A stretch of 64,000 nucleotides of DNA from AP-15 sp963712825 (GTDB lineage Bacteria > Pseudomonadota > Alphaproteobacteria > ATCC43930 > CGMCC-115725): assembly GCA_963712825.1 (NCBI GenBank), contig CAVQJP010000023.1, forward strand, positions 186,001 through 250,000, given 5' to 3'. The notes below the pieces were generated by a model. The model was not told the origin of the DNA, did not search any database, and saw only the letters and a program-made list of their open reading frames with translations. Positions 36,027 through 44,543 of this stretch are shown piece by piece (the stretch's first letter is position 1; every line of letters starts with the position of its first letter). Both the position numbers and the translations under genes were made by a program.

Positions 36027-37367
36027 CTACCGAAATGCGCCCGCCGGTTGCAGGCCTACATGATCGCCGACAGTCCGTCGAGCGGTTCTAGGCGATTTGC
36101 ATGCACGCCGGCATTTTTTCGTAGATGGCGCAACATCCGGAGCAGTTGCCCGCGTTTCAACGGGAAGCCCGATCGGCCGTCCAGCACAGGACAAACCTGC
36201 CAGCAACGTCAGCGGTCGGCGCTGTCGTCCCGCTCCGGAAAACGCGGGATTTGGGCGCTGATCCTCGGCGATCGTGTAATGCTTGACCTCGAGCGTCCAC
36301 GGCGAATCGATCGCCGGCTGCGGCACGCCGGCATAGGGCAGGTACAATGACAGGTTCGAGACGTAGAGGGTTTTGCCGTCAAGGCTGAACGCCGGGCTCG
36401 CCGGGAACAGCAGACCCTGAACCGTGCCGTTGCGGCTCAATCCGTCGAAATCGCCGCGCTTGGCGATGACCTTCGCCAGCGGCGCGCCCAAAGCGTCGAG
36501 CGCGTTCGGGTCGATTACGTCGATCTCGTCTTCCTGATTGGCCATGACCCAGAGATTGTCGTGACGGTCGACGGCGATGCCGTCGGGCGCGTTGATGCCG
36601 GTGGTCAGGACCGCCGCCGATCCGGCGATCGACACCGATCCGTCGCCGTTGGGCGCGACCGGGATTTCGACAATCGAATGGTAGGCGGTGTTGGCGACGT
36701 ACATCTCGGTGTATTCGTTGTTGAATTCGACACCGTTGGCGCCGAAAGGCGGCACCAGAATCACACCCGACGCTGCCTCCGGCGACAGGGTTCGCGAGTC
36801 GACAAACTTGACCGGGGTCCCGCCGGCGGGTCCGGTCTTCCAGATGACCCCCTGGAAGGAGTCGGACACGTAGACGTTGCCCGCCTTGTCGAACGTCAGC
36901 CCGTTGAGGCCGGAAGCCGCGCCCAGCCCGGTGTTCATGAACACGCCCGACCTGCCGGTCTTCGGATCCGCCTGCCAGACGATCCCCTGCGCCAGGTCGC
37001 AAATCAGCAGGGTCTTCGACGACGCCTGGAACACCAGCCCGAGAAGAGTGGTGCTCGGCTGCGGCGCCGGCGCGCGCGCCGGGTTGACCAGCGCCACGTT
37101 GTAGCGAAGCACGCCGTCCGGTCTGAACGAGAACAAGTGCGGCGGGCCGGCGACCGGGCCTTTGCTGTTGACGCCAAAGGTCGGCGTGTAGACCGTGCCG
37201 TCCGGACCGACGGTCAGCCCTTCGACGGCGACAGGCGTGTTGCCCGGCAAGCTCGGCAGGACGGCGAACGTCGCGGTCTGACCGCGATCCCAGGCGGCGG
37301 CCGGACCCGCGCCGCAAAGCACCGCCAGCAATATCGGAAAAGCCCGCCCGAACAGCGACGTCCGCAT
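36027..37367 (-). CDS. secreted SMP-30/NHL-type beta-propeller protein, apparent 3' frameshift
   Basis: A signal peptide (MRTSLFGRAFPILLAVLCGA then GPAAA) is followed by repeated blades, for example GLTFDKAGNVYVSDSFQGVIW, GIAVDRHDNLWVMANQ and FSLDGKTLYVSNLS. Such propellers are often lactonases or sugar-binding proteins; no substrate is visible. The start has a strong GGGAGGA site before ATG 37367. After VKHYTIA (coded about 36264-36284) the frame continues with basic, low-quality residues to 36027, while deleting one base in CGCCGAGG gives RISAQIPRFPERDDSADR and a stop at 36209. This indicates a one-base indel near 36255-36265. Confidence 0.7.
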   Translation of the reverse strand: MRTSLFGRAFPILLAVLCGAGPAAAWDRGQTATFAVLPSLPGNTPVAVEGLTVGPDGTVYTPTFGVNSKGPVAGPPHLFSFRPDGVLRYNVALVNPARAPAPQPSTTLLGLVFQASSKTLLICDLAQGIVWQADPKTGRSGVFMNTGLGAASGLNGLTFDKAGNVYVSDSFQGVIWKTGPAGGTPVKFVDSRTLSPEAASGVILVPPFGANGVEFNNEYTEMYVANTAYHSIVEIPVAPNGDGSVSIAGSAAVLTTGINAPDGIAVDRHDNLWVMANQEDEIDVIDPNALDALGAPLAKVIAKRGDFDGLSRNGTVQGLLFPASPAFSLDGKTLYVSNLSLYLPYAGVPQPAIDSPWTLEVKHYTIAEDQRPNPAFSGAGRQRRPLTLLAGLSCAGRPIGLPVETRATAPDVAPSTKKCRRACKSPRTARRTVGDHVGLQPAGAFR

Positions 37368-37394
37368 CGTGTCCTCCCAATAATTTATCGTTAA

Positions 37395-37404
37395 CAAGTA
37401 CTTG
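37395..37404. promoter_or_regulatory. 10-bp palindrome in divergent promoter region
   Basis: CAAGTACTTG is a perfect palindrome 28 bp before the ATG of the propeller protein, inside a locally A+T-rich stretch (TAATTTATCGTTAACAAG) of the 222-bp gap shared with the divergent enolase-superfamily gene. It is a candidate operator for one or both genes; no regulator gene is adjacent. Confidence 0.3.
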
Positions 37405-37589
37405 AGGCGGCGAATAGATTTCGCAACCGGGGATGAGCAATGCTTGCGGGCCGCGTGCGTGTCAAGCACCGGCCGCGGCGGCTTGCTCGATCTTACGCGA
37501 TGCGGCGCGATCGACCCACTGCAAGCCGCGCGCTGCGCCGGCGGTACGGCAACGCTATGCTGGCCCCTTCACTGCGAAGAGGGAGCGCG

Positions 37590-38789
37590 ATGAAGATCGC
37601 CGGTCTCGAAATCCTGCGCTGCGACGCCGGATGGCGGAACTATCATTTCCTGAAATTGACCACCGACGGCGGCATCGTCGGCTGGAGCGAGTTCGACGAG
37701 GGTTTCGGCTCGCCCGGGGTCAGCGCCGTCGTCGAGCGCATGGCTTCGCGGGTCGTGGGCCAAAATGTCTTCGAGCACGAGCGGATTTACGCCGAGCTCT
37801 ATTGCCTGACCCGCCCGGCCGCCGGGGGCGTTGTCGGCGAGGGGCTGGGCGCCATCGAAAACGCCGTGCTCGACGCGAAGGCCAAGGCGCTGAAGGTGCC
37901 GTGCCACGCGCTCCTCGGCGGCAGGATACGCGACCGGGTGCGGGTTTACTGGTCGCATTGCGCGACCTGGCGGATCAACCATCCGAATTTCTACAAGCCG
38001 GCGATCACCGGGCTCGACGGCGTCCGCGCGATCGGCGCCGAGGCCCGCGACAAAGGTTTTGGCGCGCTGAAAACCAATGTCTTTCTCTATGAGGACGGCA
38101 CGCCGCGCGGCTGGCGGCCGGGCTTTGGCGTGCCGTTCATGCCCGAGCTCAACGTCGACAAGACGGTGCTGCGCAACCTGCGCGCCCATCTGGAGGCGAT
38201 CCGCGACGGCGCCGGAGCCGAGATGGACCTGCTGCTCGACCTGAACTTCAACGCCAAGACCGAGGGATACGTAAAGATTCTTAAGGCGATTGCCGATTTC
38301 GACATGTTCTGGGTCGAGATCGACAGCTACAGCGCGGCAGCCCTGGCCCATATCCGCCGCAACAGCCCGCACCCGGTCAGCTCGTGCGAGACCCTCTTGG
38401 GCTTGCGCGAATTCCTGCCCTATTTCCGCGAGCAGTCGATGGATGTCGCAATCATCGACGCGGTGTGGAACGGGGTGTGGCAGTCGACCAAGATCGCCGC
38501 CGCGGCGGACGCCTTCGAGGTCAACATCGCGCCGCATAATTTCTACGGCCATCTGGCGACGATGATGAATGTCCACTTCGCCGCCGCGACCCCCAATCTG
38601 CGCATCATGGAGGTCGACGTCGACCGCCTGCCTTGGGATCACGAACTGTTTACGGCGGCGCCGCAATTCGAGAACGGCCACATCGTCGTGCCCGACACTC
38701 CGGGCTGGGGCACCGAGCCCAACGAAGAGGCGATCCGCGCCCATCCGCCCAAGACCGGCGCCGGGCTGATGAGCTATCGTCAGTCTTGA
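37590..38789 (+). CDS. enolase-superfamily (mandelate racemase type) enzyme
   Basis: 399 residues with the capping N-terminal domain (GGIVGWSEFDEGFG) and a TIM barrel. Barrel residues visible are Lys in FGALKTNVFLYED, metal ligands Asp in LLLDLNFNAKT, Glu in FWVEIDSY and Glu in VSSCETLLG, and the His in NIAPHNFYGHL, a pattern close to mandelate-racemase-group acid-sugar dehydratases. The substrate cannot be assigned. ATG 37590 follows GGGAG by 5 bases. Divergent from the secreted propeller gene. Confidence 0.85.
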   Translation: MKIAGLEILRCDAGWRNYHFLKLTTDGGIVGWSEFDEGFGSPGVSAVVERMASRVVGQNVFEHERIYAELYCLTRPAAGGVVGEGLGAIENAVLDAKAKALKVPCHALLGGRIRDRVRVYWSHCATWRINHPNFYKPAITGLDGVRAIGAEARDKGFGALKTNVFLYEDGTPRGWRPGFGVPFMPELNVDKTVLRNLRAHLEAIRDGAGAEMDLLLDLNFNAKTEGYVKILKAIADFDMFWVEIDSYSAAALAHIRRNSPHPVSSCETLLGLREFLPYFREQSMDVAIIDAVWNGVWQSTKIAAAADAFEVNIAPHNFYGHLATMMNVHFAAATPNLRIMEVDVDRLPWDHELFTAAPQFENGHIVVPDTPGWGTEPNEEAIRAHPPKTGAGLMSYRQS

Positions 38790-39018
38790 GCCTGATCGTC
38801 ATAACAGCAACCGGATCTGGGTCGCAGCAGATTGCTGGCAGGGCAAGAATTCTGTAGTTACGTCTTCTTTGACGGTGGCGGTTTTCTCAAGCACGACGTT
38901 TTGGAGTTGCTCGGCAGGACTCGATGCATTGGCGGCTCCACGCGGCGGCGCGCGGCGGAACTTCTGTTTGCCGCATGCTGTTGCGCCTAATGCGCATCGT
39001 TGAGAGGAAGCCAGAACG

Positions 39019-40233
39019 TTGCGGCGGGGATCGGTAATCGCTCTGACCCTCGCTGCGGCATTGGCGGCGGGACTGGTTTGCTGGAAGCTGGTCGATCTCG
39101 CGTCCGCCCGCGCTCCTGCCGCCCCGGCGGCGCCCGCCGCGGTTCCGGTAACTGCCGCTGAGGTCAAACGCCAGGACGTGCCGGCGGTGGTGCCGGCGCT
39201 CGGAACCGTGCTGTCGGTCGACACCGTCAATGTGACGCCGCGCGTCAACGGGCAGATTGTCGGGATTTATTTCAAGCAGGGGGACGAGGTAACTCGGGGA
39301 CAGCCGCTGTTCCTGATCGACCCGCGCCCCTATCAGGCGGTCCTTGCCCAGGCCCAGGGGCAGCTCGCTCATGACCAGGCGCTGCTGGCGGAGGCGAGGA
39401 TGGACCTCGCGCGCTACCAGCGGCTCGAGGCGCAAAACTCGATCGCGACGCAAACCGAGCAAGACCAGAGCTTTGTCGTCGGGCAGGACCAGGGAACCGT
39501 GAAGCTCGACGAGGCCAACGTCGCCGCGGCCGCTCTAAATCTCGACTATTGCCGTATCAATGCTCCGATCGCCGGCATGGCCGGTGCGCTTCAGGTCGAT
39601 CTCGGCAATTACGTGCAGGCGTCGGGCAGCGCCCAGGCGGGCACTGCCCAGGCAGCGGGCACGACGCAGTCCTCGACAACCGGCACGACCAGCTCGGCCG
39701 GCGTCACGCCGTTGGTGACGATCATCCAGATGCAGCCGATCTTTGTCAGCTTCAGCGTGCCCGAGAGCGAACTCGACACAATCCGCGAGAACCAGGCCAA
39801 AGGCGCGCTGACTGTCGAGGCTTATTCTCAGGCCGGCAAATTGCTGGCCGCGGGCAAGCTGACCCTGATCAACAACCAGGTCGCGACGACGACCGGCACG
39901 ATCATGCTCGAAGCCACCTTTCCCAACCAGCGCGAGCGGCTGTGGCCGGGCGCATTCGTCGCGGCGCACCTGGTCGAATACATTCGCCACAACGCGCTCA
40001 CGGTTCCGGCCGCGGCGGTGATGACCGGGCCGAACGGCCCCTACGTCTACGTCATCGGGCCGGCGAACAAGGCCACGCGTGCCAGCATCCAGGTGGCGGC
40101 GACCCAAGAGAACATCGCCGTCGTCGCCAAGGGCCTGCAAGCAGGCGAGCGCGTCGTCACCAGCGGGCAGTACCGGCTCGACAACGGGGTTGAGGTCGGC
40201 GTTCAGGCGCCCAAAGCCGCGGCGGTCGACTGA
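39019..40233 (+). CDS. RND efflux periplasmic adaptor (HlyD/MdtA-like)
   Basis: 404-residue adaptor linking an inner-membrane RND pump to an outer-membrane channel. An N-terminal membrane anchor (residues 6-24), lipoyl half-motifs (VTPRVNGQIVGIYFKQGDEVTRGQPLF), an alpha-hairpin (about 105-170) and the beta-barrel are recognisable. Residues about 202-229 form a low-complexity Ala/Gly/Ser/Thr stretch where relatives have a short loop. Start is TTG 39019 with GAGAGGA upstream. It ends 6 bp before the pump gene. No TolC-like channel gene is in the window. Confidence 0.92.
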   Translation: MRRGSVIALTLAAALAAGLVCWKLVDLASARAPAAPAAPAAVPVTAAEVKRQDVPAVVPALGTVLSVDTVNVTPRVNGQIVGIYFKQGDEVTRGQPLFLIDPRPYQAVLAQAQGQLAHDQALLAEARMDLARYQRLEAQNSIATQTEQDQSFVVGQDQGTVKLDEANVAAAALNLDYCRINAPIAGMAGALQVDLGNYVQASGSAQAGTAQAAGTTQSSTTGTTSSAGVTPLVTIIQMQPIFVSFSVPESELDTIRENQAKGALTVEAYSQAGKLLAAGKLTLINNQVATTTGTIMLEATFPNQRERLWPGAFVAAHLVEYIRHNALTVPAAAVMTGPNGPYVYVIGPANKATRASIQVAATQENIAVVAKGLQAGERVVTSGQYRLDNGVEVGVQAPKAAAVD

Positions 40234-40239
40234 CCCTCC

Positions 40240-43200
40240 ATGACCATCTCGGAACCCTTTATTCGCCGGCCGATCGCGACCGCGCTCTTGATGGCGGCGC
40301 TGCTCGGGTTCGGCGTCATTTGCTACCGGCTGCTGCCGGTGTCGGCGCTTCCCAGTGTCGAATTTCCGACGATATCGGTCTCGGCGCAATTGCCGGGGGC
40401 GAGCCCGGCAACGATGGCCGACACGGTGGCGACGCCGCTCGAGGAGCAGTTTACCGCGATCCCGGGCTTGTCGTTCATGTCGTCATCGAGCGGGCTCGGC
40501 TCGACGTCCATCACCCTGCAGTTCAATCTGACCAGCGACATCAACGCCGACGCGCAATTCGTGCAGACCGCGATCAACGAGGCGCAAGGCGTTCTGCCGA
40601 AGACGCTGCCGACCCCCCCGACCTATCGCGAGACCAATCCCGCCGAAAGACCGGTGCTGATCTACGCGATCTATTCGGGGGCGATGCCGCTTTACGAGAT
40701 CGACCAATACGCGAATGTGATGCTCGCCGAGCAGCTCTCGACGGTCAGCGGGGTCGGGCAGGTCATCATCGCCGGACAGCAGCAGCCTGCCGTCCACGTC
40801 CAGGTGAACCCGGAGGCGCTCGCCGCGCGCGGGATCAGCCTCAGCCAAATCGGCACGGCGCTGTCGGACGCAACCCTCGACGCGGCGAAGGGCAATCTCG
40901 AAGGCCCGAAAACCCAATATCCGATCGAAACCAACGACCAGCTGTTCGACGCCGCGCAATTCAAAAACGTCATCGTCGCCTACAGCAACGGCGCGCCGGT
41001 CGAGCTCAAGGATGTCGGCCGGGTGGTCAACTCCTCGGTCAGCCCGCGCACCGGGAGCTGGTTCGGCACCACCCCCTCGGAGCTCCTGCTGATCGAGCTG
41101 CAGCCCGGGGCGAACACGATCCAGGTCGTCGACCGGATCAAGGCGATGCTGCCGCGGCTCCAGCAATCGATCCCGCGCGCCGTGCATGTCGACCTCGTTT
41201 CCGACCGTTCCGCCAACATTCGCGCCTCGGTGTCGGATGTCGAGTTCACCTTGGCGCTGACCGTCGGGCTGGTGGTGCTGGTGATCTTCGCGTTCCTGCG
41301 CAAGCTGTGGGCGACGATCATCCCCAGCATCACCCTGCCGCTCGTGATCGTCGCGAGCTTCAGCGGCATGTATTTTCTCGGCTACAGCATCGACAATCTG
41401 TCGCTGATGGCGCTGACGATCTCGGTCGGCTTTCTCGTCGACGACGCGATCGTCATGATCGAGAACATCGTCCGCTACATCGAGGCGGGCGACCCGCCGC
41501 TCGAGGCGGCGCTCAAGGGTGCCGGACAGATCGGCTTTACGATCATATCGATGACTTTGTCGCTGATCGCGGTGTTCATCCCGCTCCTGTTCATGTCGGG
41601 GGTGGTGGGCCTGCTGTTCCACGAATTCGCGATGACGGTGACGCTGACGCTGCTTTATTCGGCGCTGGTGTCGCTGACCCTGACGCCGATGATGTGCTCG
41701 CTGTTTCTGTCGCGCGAGAACGAGCCGGAAAAGCGCCGGCGCGGCCTCTTCGAGCGCGGCTTTGACCGGCTGCGCGACGGCTATGACCGCGGCCTGCAAT
41801 GGACCTTTCGGCACCGCTTGCCGATGCTGCTGCTGACGCTCGCCCTGATTGCGCTGACCGGCGTCCTTTACGCGATGATCCCGAAGGGATTTCTTCCCGA
41901 GCAGGATACCGGGTTCATCTTTGCCGCGGTGCAGGCGCGGCAAGACACGTCGTTCGCGGCGATGACCAAGATCGAGAACCAGTGCGCGCGGATTTTCACG
42001 CGCGACCCGGCGGTGTCGGGGGTGGTCGGCTTTGCCGGAGCAACCGGCGCCAACGCCAGCGAAAGCACCGCGCGGATGTTTATCCAGCTAAAGCCGTTCA
42101 GCCGGCGCCCGGCGGTGCAGCAGGTCATGGCCCGGCTGCGGCCCCGCTTTAACGCCGTCATCGGCGCCAAAATCTTTATGCAGGCCGGTCAGGACATCAA
42201 TATCGGCGGGCGGCTCGAGCAGGCGCAATATCAATATACGCTGACCGACGCCAGCTCGACCGAGCTCGACCACTGGGCGCCGATCCTGCTCGCCGGCATG
42301 CAAAAGCTCAAAATCCTGACGGATGCGGCGTCGGACCTGGAGATCGCCTCGCCCAATATAGCGGTCGAGGTCGACCGCAACACCGCCTCCGAGCTCGGAC
42401 TGTCGATGTCGGCGGTCGACACGACCCTCGGCGACGCGTTTGGCCAGACCCAGGTCACGACGATCTACTCGCCGACCTACCAGGCCAAGGTGATCCTGCA
42501 GGTCGAGCCGCGGTTTTTGTCAAAGCCGGCGGATTTGTCGGACCTCTACGTCCAGAGCAGCAGCGGTGCGGAGGTGCCGCTGTCGGCGGTGGCGCACTTC
42601 GTCACCAAAGCCGAGCCGCTGACGGTCGATCACCAGGGGTTGTTCCCGGCGGTGACCTTGTCCTTCAATCTGGCGCCGGGCGCCGCGTTGAGCCAGGCGG
42701 TCGCCGCGATCGACGCGCTGCGCGCGAAGATCGGCGCCCCGGCGACGTTGAACGGCGCCTTCGAGGGCACCGCCCAGGCCTATCAGCAGTCGCTGGTCAC
42801 GATCCCACTGCTGATCCTGGCCGCGGTCGCCGCGATCTACGTGATCATGGGCGTGCTGTACGAGAGCTTTGTCCACCCGATCACGATCCTCTCGTCGTTG
42901 CCGGCGGCCGGGGTCGGCGCGTTGGCGATCCTGATGCTGTTCGGCTACGAGCTGACCCTGATCGCGATCATCGGCATCATCCTGCTGATGGGCATCGTCA
43001 AAAAGAACGCGATCATGATGATCGACTTCGCGATCGAGGCCGAGCGGACCGAGGGCAAGAGCCCGCAGGAGGCGATCCATCAGGCCTGTCTGTTGCGGTT
43101 TCGTCCGATTTTGATGACGACGGTGTGCGCGCTGGTCGCCGGCCTGCCGCTGGCGCTCGAATCAGGCGCCGGATCGGAGCTGCGCCGGCCGCTCGGCGTC

Positions 43201-43347
43201 GCGATCGTCGGCGGCCTTCTGGTCTCGCAATGGCTGACCCTGTACACGACCCCGGTGATTTATCTCTATCTCGATGGCTTCTCCCGCTGGCTGCAGCGAC
43301 GCCGCCCCGCGGCGCGGCGCGACGTGTCCGGGCAGCCCTCGCGCTGA
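40240..43347 (+). CDS. RND efflux pump inner-membrane subunit (AcrB/MdtB-like)
   Basis: 1035-residue HAE1-type transporter. Twelve helices with two large periplasmic loops are apparent. The proton-relay residues are intact: paired Asp in GFLVDDAIVMIEN (TM4) and Lys in GIVKKNAIMMIDF (TM10). The N-terminus FIRRPIATALLMAALLGFG is typical. It likely exports lipophilic compounds, dyes or metals-related ligands; specificity is not predictable. It forms an operon with the adaptor 6 bp upstream and converges with the cysteine-rich secreted protein gene. Confidence 0.94.
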   Translation: MTISEPFIRRPIATALLMAALLGFGVICYRLLPVSALPSVEFPTISVSAQLPGASPATMADTVATPLEEQFTAIPGLSFMSSSSGLGSTSITLQFNLTSDINADAQFVQTAINEAQGVLPKTLPTPPTYRETNPAERPVLIYAIYSGAMPLYEIDQYANVMLAEQLSTVSGVGQVIIAGQQQPAVHVQVNPEALAARGISLSQIGTALSDATLDAAKGNLEGPKTQYPIETNDQLFDAAQFKNVIVAYSNGAPVELKDVGRVVNSSVSPRTGSWFGTTPSELLLIELQPGANTIQVVDRIKAMLPRLQQSIPRAVHVDLVSDRSANIRASVSDVEFTLALTVGLVVLVIFAFLRKLWATIIPSITLPLVIVASFSGMYFLGYSIDNLSLMALTISVGFLVDDAIVMIENIVRYIEAGDPPLEAALKGAGQIGFTIISMTLSLIAVFIPLLFMSGVVGLLFHEFAMTVTLTLLYSALVSLTLTPMMCSLFLSRENEPEKRRRGLFERGFDRLRDGYDRGLQWTFRHRLPMLLLTLALIALTGVLYAMIPKGFLPEQDTGFIFAAVQARQDTSFAAMTKIENQCARIFTRDPAVSGVVGFAGATGANASESTARMFIQLKPFSRRPAVQQVMARLRPRFNAVIGAKIFMQAGQDINIGGRLEQAQYQYTLTDASSTELDHWAPILLAGMQKLKILTDAASDLEIASPNIAVEVDRNTASELGLSMSAVDTTLGDAFGQTQVTTIYSPTYQAKVILQVEPRFLSKPADLSDLYVQSSSGAEVPLSAVAHFVTKAEPLTVDHQGLFPAVTLSFNLAPGAALSQAVAAIDALRAKIGAPATLNGAFEGTAQAYQQSLVTIPLLILAAVAAIYVIMGVLYESFVHPITILSSLPAAGVGALAILMLFGYELTLIAIIGIILLMGIVKKNAIMMIDFAIEAERTEGKSPQEAIHQACLLRFRPILMTTVCALVAGLPLALESGAGSELRRPLGVAIVGGLLVSQWLTLYTTPVIYLYLDGFSRWLQRRRPAARRDVSGQPSR

Positions 43348-43374
43348 TCGCCGCGCTGCCGACCGGCCCGCTCG

Positions 43375-44136
43375 CTATTCCGCGCCCCAGGGATGAAATT
43401 CGAGGCGGCACTCGTTGAGCGGCGGAACATGGCCGTAAAGCTCGCGGGTCAGGGCGCGGGCGGCGCCGGTCGGGGCGCCGACATAGATCTGGGTTCCGGT
43501 TTCGCTGTTGGTGACGGCTTTTCGGCAGTTCCGGAAAAAGGATTGCTGGCAGGGGTAGGGACCGGCGATCTGATAGCCGGTCATCGCCATCGGGCTTGCG
43601 ACCGTGATCGGGCACGAGCAGATGATCTCGTTTTTTTTGAGCGGCTTGTCGAAGCCAGGGAATGACCGGCCTTCGCTGCTGGTAAAGCAGACACCGCCGT
43701 CGCACTGGGCGTAGGCGCCGTTCGAGGTGCGGGCCGGGCAGTCGTAGAGCGCCTGGTTGCCGTAGGGGGCGACGACCGCGGGGGCGATGCTGAAGGTGCT
43801 GATCATATAGCCGTTTTTCTCGCCCTCGGCATTGGCTGTGCAGACATCCCTATGGCGACCGTAATCGTAAGGGATGCTGATGCTGTCGCCGGACTTCACA
43901 TCGCATTTGCAATATGAGAGGCCGTCGAAAACAAAGCAGCCGGCGACAGCACACAACGCGTAAGTCTGGTTCTCGCAAATTTTGAAATACCGGGGGGAGC
44001 GCGCGAAGAAAGCGCTGGCCGGGTCGTCGGCCCGCGCCGACGCCGGCATGATCAGGATTGCCAAGAAGCCGAGCGCCGCGAGCGCACACCTGAACCCAAG
44101 CGGGGGAATATTTGCTCGCCGCCGCAGCAACCGCAT
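43375..44136 (-). CDS. secreted cysteine-rich protein of unknown function
   Basis: 253 residues with a signal peptide (hydrophobic core about 14-31, cleavage near ASARA-DD). The mature part has 14 cysteines, including CKC and CSC pairs, and no other recognisable motif; the even number suggests disulfides in the periplasm or outside the cell. GGGAGC lies 9 bases before ATG 44136. I do not recognise a family. It converges with the RND pump gene, with 27 bp between the stops. Confidence 0.6.
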   Translation of the reverse strand: MRLLRRRANIPPLGFRCALAALGFLAILIMPASARADDPASAFFARSPRYFKICENQTYALCAVAGCFVFDGLSYCKCDVKSGDSISIPYDYGRHRDVCTANAEGEKNGYMISTFSIAPAVVAPYGNQALYDCPARTSNGAYAQCDGGVCFTSSEGRSFPGFDKPLKKNEIICSCPITVASPMAMTGYQIAGPYPCQQSFFRNCRKAVTNSETGTQIYVGAPTGAARALTRELYGHVPPLNECRLEFHPWGAE

Positions 44137-44543
44137 CGCCGTGGCTCCCGATCGGAGTGGAACACCACGGCGGAATAACTCAAAGAGCTTGTGATATCCT
44201 TACCAGCCGGGTCGAAATGCCGGTGTGAAGTCGAATAAGTCATTGACCCGCCGCACCGCTCGACCAAAGAGCGTGTGGGGAAATCCGGTCGTGCTGGAAA
44301 AGCGCCGTGCGTCCTTCGAGACGGCCGCTTCGCAGCCTCCTCAGCACGAGGAATTTCTTCAATCCCATCAAAGGTACTCCTCATGCTGAGGAGCATCCGA
44401 AGGGTGCGTCTCGAAGCACGCACCACGGAAGTGCAGCAATTATCTCACTCGCCCAAAGCCAGGATCTCGTTGCGGGACAAGTGCGCTGCCGGCGGGCGAC
44501 GGTCCGAATTTTGTCGGGAAAGATGCGATAAGGCCCGCTGTCG
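44137..44543. other. 407-bp gap containing a palindromic repeat
   Basis: No credible gene is visible here. The gap holds the start region of the cysteine-rich protein gene and a 117-bp imperfect palindrome at 44307-44423, described separately. The remaining bases near 44430-44540 show nothing recognisable. Confidence 0.5.
44307..44423. repeat. 117-bp palindromic dispersed-repeat-like element
   Basis: Outer arms GTGCGTCCTTCGAGACG (44307-44323) and the complement of GTGCGTGCTTCGAGACG (44407-44423) pair at 16 of 17 positions. Inner arms around CCTCCTCAGCACGAGG and CCTCATGCTGAGGAGC also pair, so the whole would fold into one long hairpin. Similar stretches with CTCATGCTGAGGAGC and CGTCTCGAAG are common dispersed repeats in alphaproteobacteria such as bradyrhizobia. 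Only one copy was seen here. Confidence 0.7.
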
